Assembly: GCA_017744735.1 (NCBI GenBank)
Contig: JAGIAR010000007.1
Span: 248,001-312,000 of the forward strand
Origin: Novosphingobium sp.
GTDB taxonomy: Bacteria > Pseudomonadota > Alphaproteobacteria > Sphingomonadales > Sphingomonadaceae
Direction: 5' to 3'
DNA: 64,000 nt
Of this stretch, positions 1-11,282 are shown in pieces. The position numbers were made by a program, and so were the translations under genes. Positions within the stretch are counted from its first letter, which is position 1. The number at the start of each line of letters is the position of its first letter. Under the pieces are notes generated by a model. The model was given only the letters and a program-made list of their open reading frames with translations, had not been told where the DNA came from and did no database searches.

Positions 1-784
1 GCTGCATGTCGAGCAGGTTCTTGTTCGCCACCACGATCCGTTCGCCGGTATAGGCGCGGATGCGGGTGGACTTGAGCCCGATCGCCTCGATCGTGCCCCG
101 GTTATCGCCGAAACTGATCGCGTCGCCGCGACTGAACGGCCGGTCGAAAATGATCGCCAACGCGGCGAACAAATCCGCGAAGATGCCCTGGGCGGCGAGG
201 CCGATCGCAATGCCACCCACGCCGAGGCCCGCGACCAGCCCCGTGACGTTGACCCCGAGATTGTCCAGCAGCACCACCGCCGCAATCGCGAAGACCGCGA
301 CGCCCACCAGCAGGCGGATCAGCCCCATCGCGTTGAGGATCGCCTCGCCGCTGTAGTGCTCGCTCGAGGTGCGATGCTCGATCGCGCCGATGATCAGCTC
401 GCGGGCCCAGATCGCGCCCTGCAGCACGGCCGCGATCGTAAACAGGAATACCACGACCCGGTCGAGCACCGGCGGTGTCTGGGCGTAGCCGTCGACCAAG
501 CGGACCGCGACCATCAGGATGAAATAGTCGGTCGTGCGCGAAATGGTCCGGCCGATGATCTTCAGCCATGGGCCGAAATTCCTGTCCGGGCGGCACCAGC
601 GCTTGCCGAGCCGGCGCACGGCATAGAGCGCGGTGACGATCGCGAAGCCGAGCACGCCGGCGACGATGATCTGGAACCAGTTGGTCTGGACCCAGCCTAT
701 CGACGAGGCCCACAGATCGGGGAGATCGACAAGAGGCTGGGCAGCAGGCTCGGGCGAGGCGGCAACGACGGGGGTAGGGTTCAT
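1..784 (-). CDS. MscS-family mechanosensitive ion channel (C-terminus beyond window)
   Basis: The frame reads from an ATG at 784 to the window edge (261 codons) without a stop, so the C-terminal part is missing. After a short Pro/Ala-rich N-terminus there are several hydrophobic segments. The family's pore-lining helix follows around residues 175-215, Gly/Ala-rich and containing [14 protein letters not shown], then the start of the beta domain ([25 protein letters not shown]). This pattern is diagnostic of small-conductance mechanosensitive channels of the inner membrane, which release solutes under hypo-osmotic stress. It may be a longer MscS-like paralogue; the missing end would decide. The next gene (888-1391) lies in the same direction about 100 bases upstream. 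Confidence 0.88.
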   Translation of the reverse strand, partial: MNPTPVVAASPEPAAQPLVDLPDLWASSIGWVQTNWFQIIVAGVLGFAIVTALYAVRRLGKRWCRPDRNFGPWLKIIGRTISRTTDYFILMVAVRLVDGYAQTPPVLDRVVVFLFTIAAVLQGAIWARELIIGAIEHRTSSEHYSGEAILNAMGLIRLLVGVAVFAIAAVVLLDNLGVNVTGLVAGLGVGGIAIGLAAQGIFADLFAALAIIFDRPFSRGDAISFGDNRGTIEAIGLKSTRIRAYTGERIVVANKNLLDMQ

Positions 785-887
785 TTCTTCTCTTGTGCAG
801 CGCAGCTTTGGCTATGAAAATGGCTCATTCCCGCCGATGTTCCCGTTCGCAGGTCCCCGGCCCTTCGGCACGGCCGCCCGCGCCGGC

Positions 888-1391
888 CTATTTCAACCGG
901 TAGAAGCGGATCTTCACTGCCGGCCCGTCCGCCGGATCGGCCCCTTCCAAGGTCCCAACGAACGCCGCCTTGTTCAACCAGTCGTATTTCCCGATCGGCG
1001 CCTCCAACACGGGATGGGTACGCACCGGCTGGCCGGGACAGATCGTGCCCTGATTGAGGACATTGATCGTTACTCCGTCGTCGGTCTTCAGGAAATAGTC
1101 GGCCTTCAGTTCGACGCAGCCGTCCGCGCGGTCGAGCTGCCAGTCCCATCCGCCAGGCACGATCGTGCCTGCGATACCGGGCCCTTCGAAGCGCCCCCCG
1201 ACAATCGGGATATAACGCCGGTTGCCGCGCTCCGTCTTGCCGACCTCTACCGCGGGCGAGAGCTTGACCACCTCCTCGAGCACGAATTCGAGGCCCGGTG
1301 TGGCCGGCTCGGCAGCCTGCACGCCCGCCGTCGTCAGGCCCGCCGTCGTCAGGCCCGCGGTCGCCATCGCTGCGAAAAGTGCTCTTCTCAT
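888..1391 (-). CDS. DUF3237-family secreted protein
   Basis: 167 aa. I start it at the ATG at 1391, preceded by GGGGAGAAGAG, rather than at a longer in-frame start at 1577 that would add a non-homologous arm. The N-terminus is a Sec signal peptide ([13 protein letters not shown], cleaved near VQAAEP), so the protein is probably periplasmic. The mature part has the DUF3237 pattern: [20 protein letters not shown], then [17 protein letters not shown] and NQG. This is a small beta-barrel family of unknown biochemical role. Within the signal peptide a 15-base unit is duplicated, giving [12 protein letters not shown]. No operon partner is obvious. Confidence 0.75.
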   Translation of the reverse strand: MRRALFAAMATAGLTTAGLTTAGVQAAEPATPGLEFVLEEVVKLSPAVEVGKTERGNRRYIPIVGGRFEGPGIAGTIVPGGWDWQLDRADGCVELKADYFLKTDDGVTINVLNQGTICPGQPVRTHPVLEAPIGKYDWLNKAAFVGTLEGADPADGPAVKIRFYRLK

Positions 1392-1446
1392 CTCTTCTCC
1401 CCTGTGTTTGAAGCCAGCATAGTGCCCGCGTGCCACCGCGCAAAGC

Positions 1447-1538
1447 TTGCAATGACAGGGGAAACCTGTATGTGCGCCGCTTCCACGCCTCAGGGCAGGG
1501 AAACGAAGAAAGCCGGAGGGGCCCCGCGATGGTCGCGG
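1447..1538 (+). promoter_or_regulatory. Candidate promoter and leader hairpin of the rpsF operon
   Basis: TTGCAA (1447-1452) and TATGTG (1469-1474) are 16 bases apart and fit a sigma-70-like promoter; the spacer holds a small inverted repeat, ACAGG/CCTGT (1455-1469). Downstream, CCGCG-atggt-CGCGG (1524-1538) forms a short hairpin in the roughly 100-base leader. Many bacteria autoregulate rpsF through an S6:S18-binding leader structure; whether this hairpin is that element is inference. Strand and function rest only on position before rpsF. Confidence 0.3.
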
Positions 1539-1575
1539 ATCAGCCAGCGATCGGCCAAGAGTGAAAGGACGACAC

Positions 1576-1938
1576 ATGCCGTATTACGAGCATGTCTTCC
1601 TGGCGCGCCAGGATCTGAGCCAGGCTCAGGTCGATGCGTTGGCGGCCAGTGCCACGGAAATCGTGGAGCAGGCGGAAGGCAAGGTCACCAAGACCGAGAC
1701 CTGGGGCCTCAAGAACCTCGCGTTCAAGATCGACCGCAACCGCAAGGCGCATTTCGTGCTGCTGAACATCGATGCCCCGGGCACGGTGATCGCCGAGCTC
1801 GAGCGCCAGGCGCGCATCAACGAAGATATCATTCGCTACCTGACGATCCGCGTCGAAGAGCTGGAGGAAGGTCCTTCGGTCATGATGCGCAAGCAGGACC
1901 GCGACCAGCGCCGCCGGCGCGAGAGGGAGGAAGACTGA
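1576..1938 (+). CDS. rpsF: 30S ribosomal protein S6
   Basis: 120 aa, starting at the ATG at 1576 with AAAGGA about 8 bases upstream; an in-frame GTG at 1561 is less likely because it lies before that ribosome binding site. The core is typical S6: [15 protein letters not shown], then [14 protein letters not shown] and [10 protein letters not shown]. The C-terminus is an Arg-rich tail ([10 protein letters not shown]). S6 binds 16S rRNA as a heterodimer with S18, whose gene follows with a one-base TGATG overlap, so the two are translationally coupled. Confidence 0.97.
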   Translation: MPYYEHVFLARQDLSQAQVDALAASATEIVEQAEGKVTKTETWGLKNLAFKIDRNRKAHFVLLNIDAPGTVIAELERQARINEDIIRYLTIRVEELEEGPSVMMRKQDRDQRRRREREED

Positions 1939-2162
1939 TGGCCCGCCCGTTTTTCCGCCGCCGCAAGAGCTGCCCGTTCTCGGCCAAGAACGCGCCGAAG
2001 ATCGACTACAAGGACGTGCGCCTGCTGCAGGGCTTCATGTCCGAGCGTGGCAAGATCGTCCCCAGCCGCATCACCGCCGTTTCCGGCAAGAAGCAGCGCG
2101 AGCTGTCCACCGCGATCAAGCGCGCGCGCACGTTGGGCCTGCTGCCCTACGTCGTGAAGTAA
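1938..2162 (+). CDS. rpsR: 30S ribosomal protein S18
   Basis: 74 aa, normal length. It starts at the ATG overlapping the last base of the rpsF stop codon. Diagnostic S18 blocks are present: [28 protein letters not shown], and the C-terminal [14 protein letters not shown]18 pairs with S6 on the platform of the small subunit. The gene lies in the rpsF-rpsR-rplI operon; rplI follows after 13 bases, with GGAGA in the gap as its ribosome binding site. Confidence 0.97.
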   Translation: MARPFFRRRKSCPFSAKNAPKIDYKDVRLLQGFMSERGKIVPSRITAVSGKKQRELSTAIKRARTLGLLPYVVK

Positions 2163-2175
2163 GGAGAGCAGCGTC

Positions 2176-2892
2176 ATGGATATCATCCTGCTCGAACGTA
2201 TCGAGAAGCTGGGCACGATCGGCGACGTCGTTTCGGTGAAGGACGGCTACGCCCGTAACTTCCTGCTGCCCCAGAAGAAGGCCCTCCGCGCCAACGAATC
2301 CAACCGCAAGGTGTTCGAGGCGAACCGCGAACGGCTTGAGAAGGAAAATGCGGAACGCCGCGTGGTGGCCGAGAAGGCCGGCGCGACGGTCGACGGCGCC
2401 GAAGTGGTGCTGATCCGCTCGTCCTCCAACTCCGGCCAGCTCTACGGCTCGGTCAGCGTGCGCGACATCGTCGATGCGCTGGTCGCCCAGGGGCATGACG
2501 TCAACAAGTCGCAGGTCGTCCTCGAGCGCCCGATCAAGACGATCGGCGTGTTCGACGTGAAGGTCGCGCTGCACCCCGAGGTCGCGGTGACGATCAAGGC
2601 CAACGTCGCCCGTTCGGACGATGAAGCCGAGCTGCAGGCCAAGGGCGTCGACGTGATGGCCCAGGCCTTCGAAGACGAGCGCGCCGAGGGCGAAGGCTTC
2701 ACCGAAGCCTTCGATCCGAATGCGGAGCCGGGCGAAATCTCGACCGAGATGCTCGAGAACCCGGTCGAGGCGGAAGCCGAAGCCGAGGCCAAGCCGGGCC
2801 GCGAAGGCCCCTCGGCCAAGGAAAAGCGGGCTGCCCGCGCCGAAGCGCGCGGCGAAACCGGCGAAGCCGCCGAGGAAGAAGCCGAAGGCTGA
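2176..2892 (+). CDS. rplI: 50S ribosomal protein L9 with long C-terminal tail
   Basis: 238 aa. The first 150 or so residues are ordinary L9: [17 protein letters not shown], then [11 protein letters not shown] and the C-terminal globular lobe containing [15 protein letters not shown]9 is usually about 148-150 aa in other bacteria. Here some 85 extra residues follow, rich in Glu, Ala and Lys ([23 protein letters not shown]), predicted to be charged and flexible. Such tails are common on L9 in sphingomonads; their role is unknown. Last gene of the operon, followed by a strong intrinsic terminator. Confidence 0.96.
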   Translation: MDIILLERIEKLGTIGDVVSVKDGYARNFLLPQKKALRANESNRKVFEANRERLEKENAERRVVAEKAGATVDGAEVVLIRSSSNSGQLYGSVSVRDIVDALVAQGHDVNKSQVVLERPIKTIGVFDVKVALHPEVAVTIKANVARSDDEAELQAKGVDVMAQAFEDERAEGEGFTEAFDPNAEPGEISTEMLENPVEAEAEAEAKPGREGPSAKEKRAARAEARGETGEAAEEEAEG

Positions 2893-2911
2893 TCCTTCCG
2901 CTTTTGCCGAC

Positions 2912-2952
2912 AAAGAAAGGGCGCGCTCCTCAGGGACCGCGCCCTTTTCTTT
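2912..2952 (+). terminator. Rho-independent terminator after rplI
   Basis: AAAGAAAGGGCGCG and CGCGCCCTTTTCTTT form a long GC-rich stem flanked by A and T runs with a 12-base loop. The T-rich 3' side follows rplI by about 50 bases. The flanking A-run makes it potentially usable in both directions. Confidence 0.85.
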
Positions 2953-2979
2953 GACTTGCAGGAATACAGGCGCATTCTG
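2951..2979 (+). promoter_or_regulatory. Candidate promoter for amn
   Basis: TTGACT (2951-2956) overlaps the tail of the rplI terminator and is followed after 17 bases by ATTCTG (2974-2979), 5 bases before the amn start. The -35 match is good and the -10 match is weak. Confidence 0.25.
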
Positions 2980-2984
2980 GACGC

Positions 2985-4424
2985 ATGACCCAGATCGCTG
3001 ACGTGATTGCAGACCTCCGCCGGTTTTACGACGATACGGTCGATACCCTGCGCGCCGACATCCTCGCCTTCGCCGAGACCGGGGCAGCGCCCTCGCCCGA
3101 AAAGCGCCTCGACGGCTCCTATTGCTATCCCGAGTTGCTGATCCATTTCGGCGGTGAAGGCACCAGCGCCGATCCGACGCGCGCTTTCGGGCGGCTGCAG
3201 GCGCCGGGCGTCTACGCAACCACGATCACCCGCCCGGCGCTGTTCGCCGACTATCTGACCGAGCAGCTCGAACTGATCGCGGCCGACTACGAAGTGCGCT
3301 TCGAAGTGCGCCGCTCGCGCCAGGAGATGCCCTTTCCCTACGTGCTCGACGGCGCGGCCGGGGCGCGGATGGCGGGGGTTCCGGCGACCGAGATCGCACG
3401 CTTCTTCCCCAGCACCGACCTGGCCCTGATCGGCGACGAGCTGGCCGACGGAATCGAGCTTGGCGGGCCGGACGATCCGATCCCGCTGTCGCTGTTCGAC
3501 GCCCTGCGCACGGACTATTCGCTCGCGCGCCTCGCCCATTACACCGGCACCGCGCCCGAGCATTTCCAGCGCTTCATCCTGTTCACCAACTACCACCGCT
3601 ATGTCGACGAATTCGTCGACTGGGCGGCGGAGCAGCTCGGCACCGACGGCTACGTCGGCCTTGCCGGGGCCGGGGGGCTGCTGATCGAGCAGCCGGTGAC
3701 CGATGCCCGCGGCCAGCTTTCGGACACCGCCTGGCGCCGGCACCAGATGCCCGCCTATCACCTGATGCGCGAGGACCGCAGCGGGATCACCCTGGTCAAC
3801 ATCGGGGTCGGCCCGTCGAACGCCAAGACGATCTGCGACCACCTCGCGGTGCTGCGGCCCGAGGCCTGGCTGATGATCGGCCATTGCGGCGGGTTGCGCC
3901 CCAGCCAGTCGATCGGCGACTACGTTCTCGCCCATGCCTATCTGCGCGACGATCATGTGCTCGATCCGATGCTGCCGCCCGAGATCCCGATCCCGGCGAT
4001 CGCCGAGGTCCAGCAGGCGCTCGCGGGGGCGGCGGAAGAAGTCAGCGGCACCCACGGAGCGGACCTCAAGCGGCGGATGCGCACCGGCACGGTGGTCACC
4101 ACCGACGATCGCAACTGGGAGATGCGCTTCGTCCACCTCGCGCAGCGGCTCAGCCTCAGCCGCGCGGTCGCGATCGAGATGGAAAGCGCCACCATCGCCG
4201 CCCAGGGCTATCGCTTCCGCGTGCCTTACGGAACCCTGCTGTGCGTCTCCGACAAGCCGCTCCACGGCGAGATCAAGCTGCCGGGGCAGGCGAACAAGTT
4301 CTACGAAGAGGCGATCGGTGCGCACCTTCAGATCGGCATCCACGCCTGCAAGCGGCTGCGGGCGGAAGGCGCCCGGCTGCACAGCCGCAAGCTGCGAGCA
4401 TTCAACGAGCCGCCGTTCCGGTAA
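2985..4424 (+). CDS. amn: AMP nucleosidase
   Basis: 479 aa, close to E. coli Amn (484 aa). AMP nucleosidase hydrolyses AMP to adenine and ribose 5-phosphate in the cytoplasm and helps set the adenylate pool. The N-terminal part carries the Amn-specific regulatory domain (YCYPELLIHF, YVLDGAAGARM). The C-terminal part is the nucleoside-phosphorylase fold (GVGPSNAKTICDHL, MIGHCGGLRPSQ, AIEMESATIAAQGYRFRVPY). The Glu-Met-Glu block near residue 405 matches the catalytic/ribose-binding region of this superfamily. It lies 32 bases after the rplI terminator and is followed after 9 bases by a copper ATPase gene. Confidence 0.93.
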   Translation: MTQIADVIADLRRFYDDTVDTLRADILAFAETGAAPSPEKRLDGSYCYPELLIHFGGEGTSADPTRAFGRLQAPGVYATTITRPALFADYLTEQLELIAADYEVRFEVRRSRQEMPFPYVLDGAAGARMAGVPATEIARFFPSTDLALIGDELADGIELGGPDDPIPLSLFDALRTDYSLARLAHYTGTAPEHFQRFILFTNYHRYVDEFVDWAAEQLGTDGYVGLAGAGGLLIEQPVTDARGQLSDTAWRRHQMPAYHLMREDRSGITLVNIGVGPSNAKTICDHLAVLRPEAWLMIGHCGGLRPSQSIGDYVLAHAYLRDDHVLDPMLPPEIPIPAIAEVQQALAGAAEEVSGTHGADLKRRMRTGTVVTTDDRNWEMRFVHLAQRLSLSRAVAIEMESATIAAQGYRFRVPYGTLLCVSDKPLHGEIKLPGQANKFYEEAIGAHLQIGIHACKRLRAEGARLHSRKLRAFNEPPFR

Positions 4425-4433
4425 GCGCGGCCG

Positions 4434-6640
<2,207 letters not shown>

Positions 6641-6644
<4 letters not shown>

Positions 6645-7447
6645 GCCGCAACCGCAGCGCGATAGCGCGCCGCCGGCTCGCGGCGCGAAAGGCCCGGCAG
6701 CATCGCGGCCCGTGCCGCATCGAAGGCCTGCCACTGCGTCTCGTCGGCGAGCGGCGGGATGGTCACTTCCTCACCCCGGTCCAGGCCGGCAAGCGCCGCA
6801 TCGACCAGGTCCTCGGCCGACATCACCATCTCGGCCGGGAAATCGTCGACGTTCTTGCCCGAACGCTCCCAGATCTCGGTGCGGGTCGCGCCGGGCAGGA
6901 CCACCTGCACCGTCACCCCGCGCTCGCGCAGGCTCGCGGCCAGGCTGCGGCTGAGATTGATCACATAGGCCTTGGAGCCGGCGTAGACCCCTTCCGACAA
7001 TTCATAGGCGAGGCCGAGAACCGACGCGATATTGACGATCGCGCCCTTGCCGCGTTCGCCGAAGGCCTTGCCCGCCGCGACCGCGAGACGCGTGACGGCG
7101 GTGATGTTGAGCGCGACGATCGTCTCGATTTCCGCCGCGCTGTTTTCCAGCGTGCCCCCCTTCAGCGACATGCCGGCGTTGTTCACCAGCAAGGTCAGCG
7201 CGGAATCCTCGGCAAACCGGGCTTCCACCCTGGCAACGTCGGCGCCTTGGGTGAGATCGGCGGCCAGCACCTCGACCTTGCGACCGGTCTCGTCGCGCAG
7301 GCGCCGGGCCAGGGCGTCGAGCCGCGCGGCGTCGCGGGCCACGAGGACGAGGTCATAGCCGCGCCGGGCAAGCCGGTCGGCATAGACGGCGCCGATGCCG
7401 GTCGACGCGCCGGTGACGAGGGCAGTTCCCTGGGTGGTATCGGACAT
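6641..7447 (-). CDS. Short-chain dehydrogenase/reductase
   Basis: 268 aa classical SDR. The Rossmann motif is GASTGIG (residues 13-19) and NNAG is at 89-92. The catalytic Ser142, Tyr155 and Lys159 (YAGSK) are all present. The basic residues after beta-2 (VARDAARL) suggest NADP(H). The substrate cannot be told. It is divergent from an HxlR-type regulator 76 bases away, a common arrangement in which the regulator controls the reductase, often in response to reactive aldehydes or quinones. Its stop overlaps the stop of the copper ATPase gene. Confidence 0.9.
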
Positions 7448-7468
7448 CGGACAAACTCCTGTTCTGCG

Positions 7469-7517
7469 ACTCCGTCAGTCGGAGTAGCTTGCATTTTGAT
7501 AGTTACTCGCCTATCTC
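7469..7517. promoter_or_regulatory. Divergent SDR/HxlR control region with two inverted repeats
   Basis: The 76-base gap holds ACTCCG-tcagt-CGGAGT (7469-7485, perfect 6-base arms) and GATAG-ttactcgc-CTATC (7498-7515). For the rightward gene, TTGCAT (7489-7494) and TATCTC (7512-7517) are 17 bases apart. The second repeat therefore lies over the putative promoter, as expected for an autoregulated HxlR gene. Function is inferred from position. Confidence 0.4.
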
Positions 7518-7523
7518 CGTTCA

Positions 7524-7964
7524 ATGGCCGAACGAAAAGAAAATTCCGGAACCTGCCCCGTCGCTCGCGGACTCGACTGTGTCGGCGACCGCTGGAGCAT
7601 GCTGGTGCTGCGCGACGTCGAGCGCGGGATGCATCGCTTCGACCGGCTGCAGGCGAGCCTCGGCATCGCGCCGAACATTCTTTCCAGCCGCCTTGCCGCC
7701 CTGGTCGAAGAAGGCCTGCTCGAAAAACGCCGTTACAACGAGCGCCCTCCGCGGTACGAATACGTCCTGACCGACGCCGGGCGGGACTTCATTCCGATCC
7801 TGGTCGCGATCGGCGCGTGGGGCCGCAAGCATCGCGGCGAAGGTGCGCTCAGCCGGCTGCTCGACCGCCAGAGCGGGATCGAGATCGAACCCGAGGTGAT
7901 CGACCGCGTCACCGGCGCCCCGATCGGCTCGCGCCCGCTCGATCTGGTTGTGCCGGAGGGCTAG
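7524..7964 (+). CDS. HxlR-family transcriptional regulator
   Basis: 146 aa. HxlR-type winged-helix pattern: a Cys near the N-terminus (TCPVARGLDCVGDRWSML), then RFDRLQASLGIAPNILSSRL as the recognition helix region and the wing YNERPPRYEYVLTDAGR. Members such as YodB and HypR sense electrophiles through this N-terminal Cys. Here Cys11 is in that position and Cys18 is extra. The divergent SDR gene is the likely target. The C-terminal 40 residues are a less conserved extension. Confidence 0.88.
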   Translation: MAERKENSGTCPVARGLDCVGDRWSMLVLRDVERGMHRFDRLQASLGIAPNILSSRLAALVEEGLLEKRRYNERPPRYEYVLTDAGRDFIPILVAIGAWGRKHRGEGALSRLLDRQSGIEIEPEVIDRVTGAPIGSRPLDLVVPEG

Positions 7965-7968
7965 GCGC

Positions 7969-8874
7969 TCAGCCCTTCCCCCGGGTCTTGGTCTTCCCCT
8001 TCACCGCGTTGTCCTCGATGAACTGGATGATCTTGCCGGCGATGTCCTTGCCGGTCGCCTGCTCGATGCCCTCGAGCCCTGGCGAACTGTTCACTTCCAT
8101 GATCACCGGCCCGTGGTTGGCGCGCAGCATGTCGACGCCGGCAACGTTGAGGCCCAGCTTGCGCGCCGCGCGGATCGCGGTCGAGCGTTCCTCCGGCGTG
8201 ATCTTGACCGGCTCGGCCTTGCCGCCGCGGTGGAGGTTGGAGCGGAAATCGTCGGGGCTGCCGGTGCGCTGCATCGCCGCGACCACCTTGCCGCCGATCA
8301 CCAGCGCGCGGATGTCGCGCCCCCTCGCCTCCTTGATGAATTCCTGGACGAGGATGTTGACGTTGGCGCCACGGAACGCCTCGATCACCGACTTGGCCGA
8401 TTGCTCGGTCTCGCCCAGCACCACGCCGATGCCCTGGGTGCCTTCGAGCAATTTGATCACCACCGGCGCGCCGCCGACCATCCGCAAGACCTCGTCGGTC
8501 TGCTTCGGATCGTGCGCGAAGGCGGTGACCGGCAGGCCGAGCCCCGCGCGGCTGAGGATCTGCATCGAACGCAGCTTGTCGCGGCTGCGGCCGATCGCGA
8601 CGCTTTCGTTGAGCGTCCACACCCCCATCATCTCGAACTGGCGCAGCACCGCGAGGCCATAGAAAGTGATCGAGGCGCCGATCCGCGGGATCACCGCGTC
8701 ATAGGCCGGCAGCGGATTGCCCTGGTAGAAGGCCTCCGGGCGGTGCGAGGTGATGTTCATCGTCACGCGCAGCGTGTTGAGCACGTCGATCTCGTGCCCG
8801 CGCGCCCTTGCGGCCTCGACCAGCCGCTGGTGCGAGTAAAGATTGGCGTTGCGCGCCAGCATTGCGATTTTCAT
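7969..8874 (-). CDS. rimK: RimK-type ATP-grasp glutamate ligase
   Basis: 301 aa, the size of E. coli RimK (300 aa). Key blocks are [12 protein letters not shown], the ATP-binding Lys141 ([15 protein letters not shown]), the hinge LVQEFIKE, and the metal ligands D248 and E260-x-N262 in [18 protein letters not shown]. coli RimK adds Glu residues to the C-terminus of ribosomal protein S6, whose gene lies 6 kb away in this window. Whether S6 is the substrate here is not shown: the S6 tail here ends in Glu-Glu-Asp. Upstream in the same direction is the retropepsin-like partner gene. Confidence 0.92.
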   Translation of the reverse strand: MKIAMLARNANLYSHQRLVEAARARGHEIDVLNTLRVTMNITSHRPEAFYQGNPLPAYDAVIPRIGASITFYGLAVLRQFEMMGVWTLNESVAIGRSRDKLRSMQILSRAGLGLPVTAFAHDPKQTDEVLRMVGGAPVVIKLLEGTQGIGVVLGETEQSAKSVIEAFRGANVNILVQEFIKEARGRDIRALVIGGKVVAAMQRTGSPDDFRSNLHRGGKAEPVKITPEERSTAIRAARKLGLNVAGVDMLRANHGPVIMEVNSSPGLEGIEQATGKDIAGKIIQFIEDNAVKGKTKTRGKG

Positions 8875-8910
8875 GGCGACGTTCGTTCTGCGGTTTTTTG
8901 AGGCCCGGCC

Positions 8911-9345
8911 CTAAGGCGCTTTTGTTGCCGAACGAAGATAGGTGCGCGACGCATCCACCAGAAATCGCCTCGCCAGTGCCTTGCGCCCGACGAGCACCGG
9001 GTGGATCATGTCCGACCGGTCGGTCAGGCTGAATTCGGCGTCGAATAGCTCCCCGCCCAGCTCGAGCGTGGTGGTCACCACCAGCCGCTCTTCCGCCTGC
9101 CCGTTCGAACTGGTGATCCGGCGCCGCGACACGTGATGCGCCTCGCACACCGGCGTCTCGTCGCCGTGCCCGAGATCGATCCGGAACCGCACCAGCGCGA
9201 CCCCGCCCTGCTCGACCAGCTCGATATGGGTCGCGTGCAACGCCGAGGTGCGCGCCCCGGTGTCGATCTTGGCGGGAATCGCCGCCAGGCCGAATTCGGG
9301 CAGCGCGATCGTCTCGCGCCAGCCGAGCACCGGGTATGAACGCAT
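8911..9345 (-). CDS. rimB: RimK-associated retropepsin-like protease (RimB type, annotated ATP-dependent zinc protease)
   Basis: 144 aa. An aspartic-protease-like motif, D28-T-G-A-R-T-S-A-L-H, is followed by conserved RITSSNGQAEERLV and the C-terminal HPVLVGRKAL plus FLVDASRTYL. This family (PF05618) is often named zinc protease but its fold is retropepsin-like. In Pseudomonas the RimABK system links RimB to RimK activity on ribosomal S6. It lies 36 bases upstream of rimK in the same direction, so they are likely one operon. No rimA-like gene is seen here. Confidence 0.82.
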   Translation of the reverse strand: MRSYPVLGWRETIALPEFGLAAIPAKIDTGARTSALHATHIELVEQGGVALVRFRIDLGHGDETPVCEAHHVSRRRITSSNGQAEERLVVTTTLELGGELFDAEFSLTDRSDMIHPVLVGRKALARRFLVDASRTYLRSATKAP

Positions 9346-9360
9346 CGTATTCCTCGGCCG

Positions 9361-11181
9361 TTACCAGCCTGTGGGCTTACCCTTGTTCTGCTTGTCCAGC
9401 CAAGCCTTGAGCGGCGCGAAATAGTCGGCCATCGCCTTGCCGCTGATCTCGCGGGTGCCGGTGAAGGCCTCGAGTGCGTCGGGCCAGGGCTTCGACGCGC
9501 CCATCGCAAGCATCGCGTTCAAATTCTTGCCGACGTCCTTGTTGCCGTAGAAACTGCAGCGGTGCAGCGGCCCCTTCCAGCCGGCCTGCCTGCATGCCGC
9601 CTCGTAGAACTGGAACTGCAGGATCCGCGCGAGGAAATAGCGCATGTAGGGTGTGTTGCCCGGGATGTGGAACTTGGCGCCCGGGTCGAAGGCGTTCGCC
9701 GGGCGCTCGACCGGCGGCACGATCCCCTGGTAGTCGCGCTTCAGCTTGACCCAGGCATCGTTGTAATGGTCCGGCGCGATCGAACCGTCGAACACGCCCC
9801 AGCGCCATTTGTCGACCAGCAGGCCGAACGGCAGGAACGCGACCTTGTCGAGCGCCTGCCGCAGCAGCAGGCCGATGTCCTTGTCGGCGCTCGGCACGTC
9901 CTTCGGATCGAGCAGCCCGATCTGGACGAGATAGTCGGGGGTGATCGAAAGCGCGATGAAATCGCCGATCGCCTCGTGGAACCCGTCGTTAGCGCCGTCC
10001 ATCTGCAGGAAGGAATGGTCGTTGTAGGCACGCTGGTAATAATTGTGGCCGAGCTCGTGGTGGATGGTGACGAAATCGTCGCTGTTCACCTTGATGCACA
10101 TCTTGATGCGCAGATCGTCCTTGTTGTCGAGGTCCCAGGCCGAGGCATGGCAGACCACTTCGCGATCGGCCGGCTTCAGGAATTGCGAGCGTTTCCAGAA
10201 GGTATCGGGGAGTTTCGCAAAGCCGAGCGAGGAATAGAAGTTCTCCCCCGCATGGACCATGTCGAGCGGGGCCTTGCCGTGCCGCTTGAGCAGGTCGCCG
10301 ATGTCGTAGCCGATGTCGCCCGCGCCCGCAGGGGCGACCAGCGGGTAGATGTTGCCCCATTCCTGCGCCCACATATTGCCGAGCAGGTCGGCGCGGATCG
10401 GGCCGGTCTTCGGCTGCACCGCGTCGCCGTATTTTTCGTTGAGCTTCCACCGAACATAGGTGTGCAGGCTCTGGTAGAGCGGCTTGAGATCGTCCCAGAT
10501 CTGGTCGGTCATCGCCGCGAACCGGTCGGGCGGCATATCGTAGTTCGAGCGCCACAGCGCGCCGACGTCGGGATAGCCGAGTTCTTTCGCGCCCTGGTTG
10601 GCGATGCCGACCATCTTCACGTAATCGTCCTTCATCGGCGCGCCGACCTGGTCGTGCCAGCTCGCCCACATCTCGGCATATTCGGCCGGCGTATGCGCGA
10701 GATTGCCCATCTCGGCCTCGATGTCCGAGCCGGAGATCGGCTGGCCGTCCAGCGTGCCGTGGCCCTTGCCGTATTCGGACTGGATGCCGACCGAGAGGTC
10801 CGACAGTTCCTGCGCCGCGCCCGGCGTGGTCGGCGCCGGCAGCACCATCGTGGTCCGCAGCTTGGTCAGCTTGCGCGCGACCACCGGATCGAGCCCCGGC
10901 ACAGCGGCGTATTTCGCCGCGTCGAGCGCGAGCCTGACCTGCAGCTCGGTGTATTTGGTCCGCTCGTCGGCCGACAGCGCGTCGGTATCGTCGGTGATGT
11001 AGGTCTCGTTGATCCAGTCGGCCCGCTGCTGGGTCAGGCTGAGCGCGCCGAGCTGCGCTTCCGCATCCTCGACGAACTGCTTCGCGCCGTCGGCGGTGAC
11101 CGGGAAGTCGCCTGCCGCCAGCGCGGGAGTGGAAAGGCCGAGCGCCAGCGCGGCAAGCGCCACCGAGCTAAGAATTCTCAT
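9361..11181 (-). CDS. M2-family peptidyl-dipeptidase (angiotensin-converting-enzyme-like)
   Basis: 606 aa from the ATG at 11181. The N-terminus is a clear signal peptide (MRILSSVALAALALGL, cut near ALAAGD), so the enzyme is exported. Zinc site: HELGH at residues 375-379, with the third ligand Glu403 in FHEAIGD, as in ACE. Other M2 blocks are present, such as the LLGNMWAQEWGNIYP region around 265-280. ACE homologues remove C-terminal dipeptides from oligopeptides; bacterial ones probably serve peptide nutrition. It is single-copy between rimB and an alpha/beta hydrolase, and functional linkage is not evident. Confidence 0.93.
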   Translation of the reverse strand: MRILSSVALAALALGLSTPALAAGDFPVTADGAKQFVEDAEAQLGALSLTQQRADWINETYITDDTDALSADERTKYTELQVRLALDAAKYAAVPGLDPVVARKLTKLRTTMVLPAPTTPGAAQELSDLSVGIQSEYGKGHGTLDGQPISGSDIEAEMGNLAHTPAEYAEMWASWHDQVGAPMKDDYVKMVGIANQGAKELGYPDVGALWRSNYDMPPDRFAAMTDQIWDDLKPLYQSLHTYVRWKLNEKYGDAVQPKTGPIRADLLGNMWAQEWGNIYPLVAPAGAGDIGYDIGDLLKRHGKAPLDMVHAGENFYSSLGFAKLPDTFWKRSQFLKPADREVVCHASAWDLDNKDDLRIKMCIKVNSDDFVTIHHELGHNYYQRAYNDHSFLQMDGANDGFHEAIGDFIALSITPDYLVQIGLLDPKDVPSADKDIGLLLRQALDKVAFLPFGLLVDKWRWGVFDGSIAPDHYNDAWVKLKRDYQGIVPPVERPANAFDPGAKFHIPGNTPYMRYFLARILQFQFYEAACRQAGWKGPLHRCSFYGNKDVGKNLNAMLAMGASKPWPDALEAFTGTREISGKAMADYFAPLKAWLDKQNKGKPTGW

Positions 11182-11282
11182 GATGTCAGTCCCTATACCG
11201 CCCGGCAAAACCGGTTTTGATTGAAACCAGCCTGACCGAGCGGCGCGGTCAAATCAAGCCGCGGCACGACCGGGGGACGATT

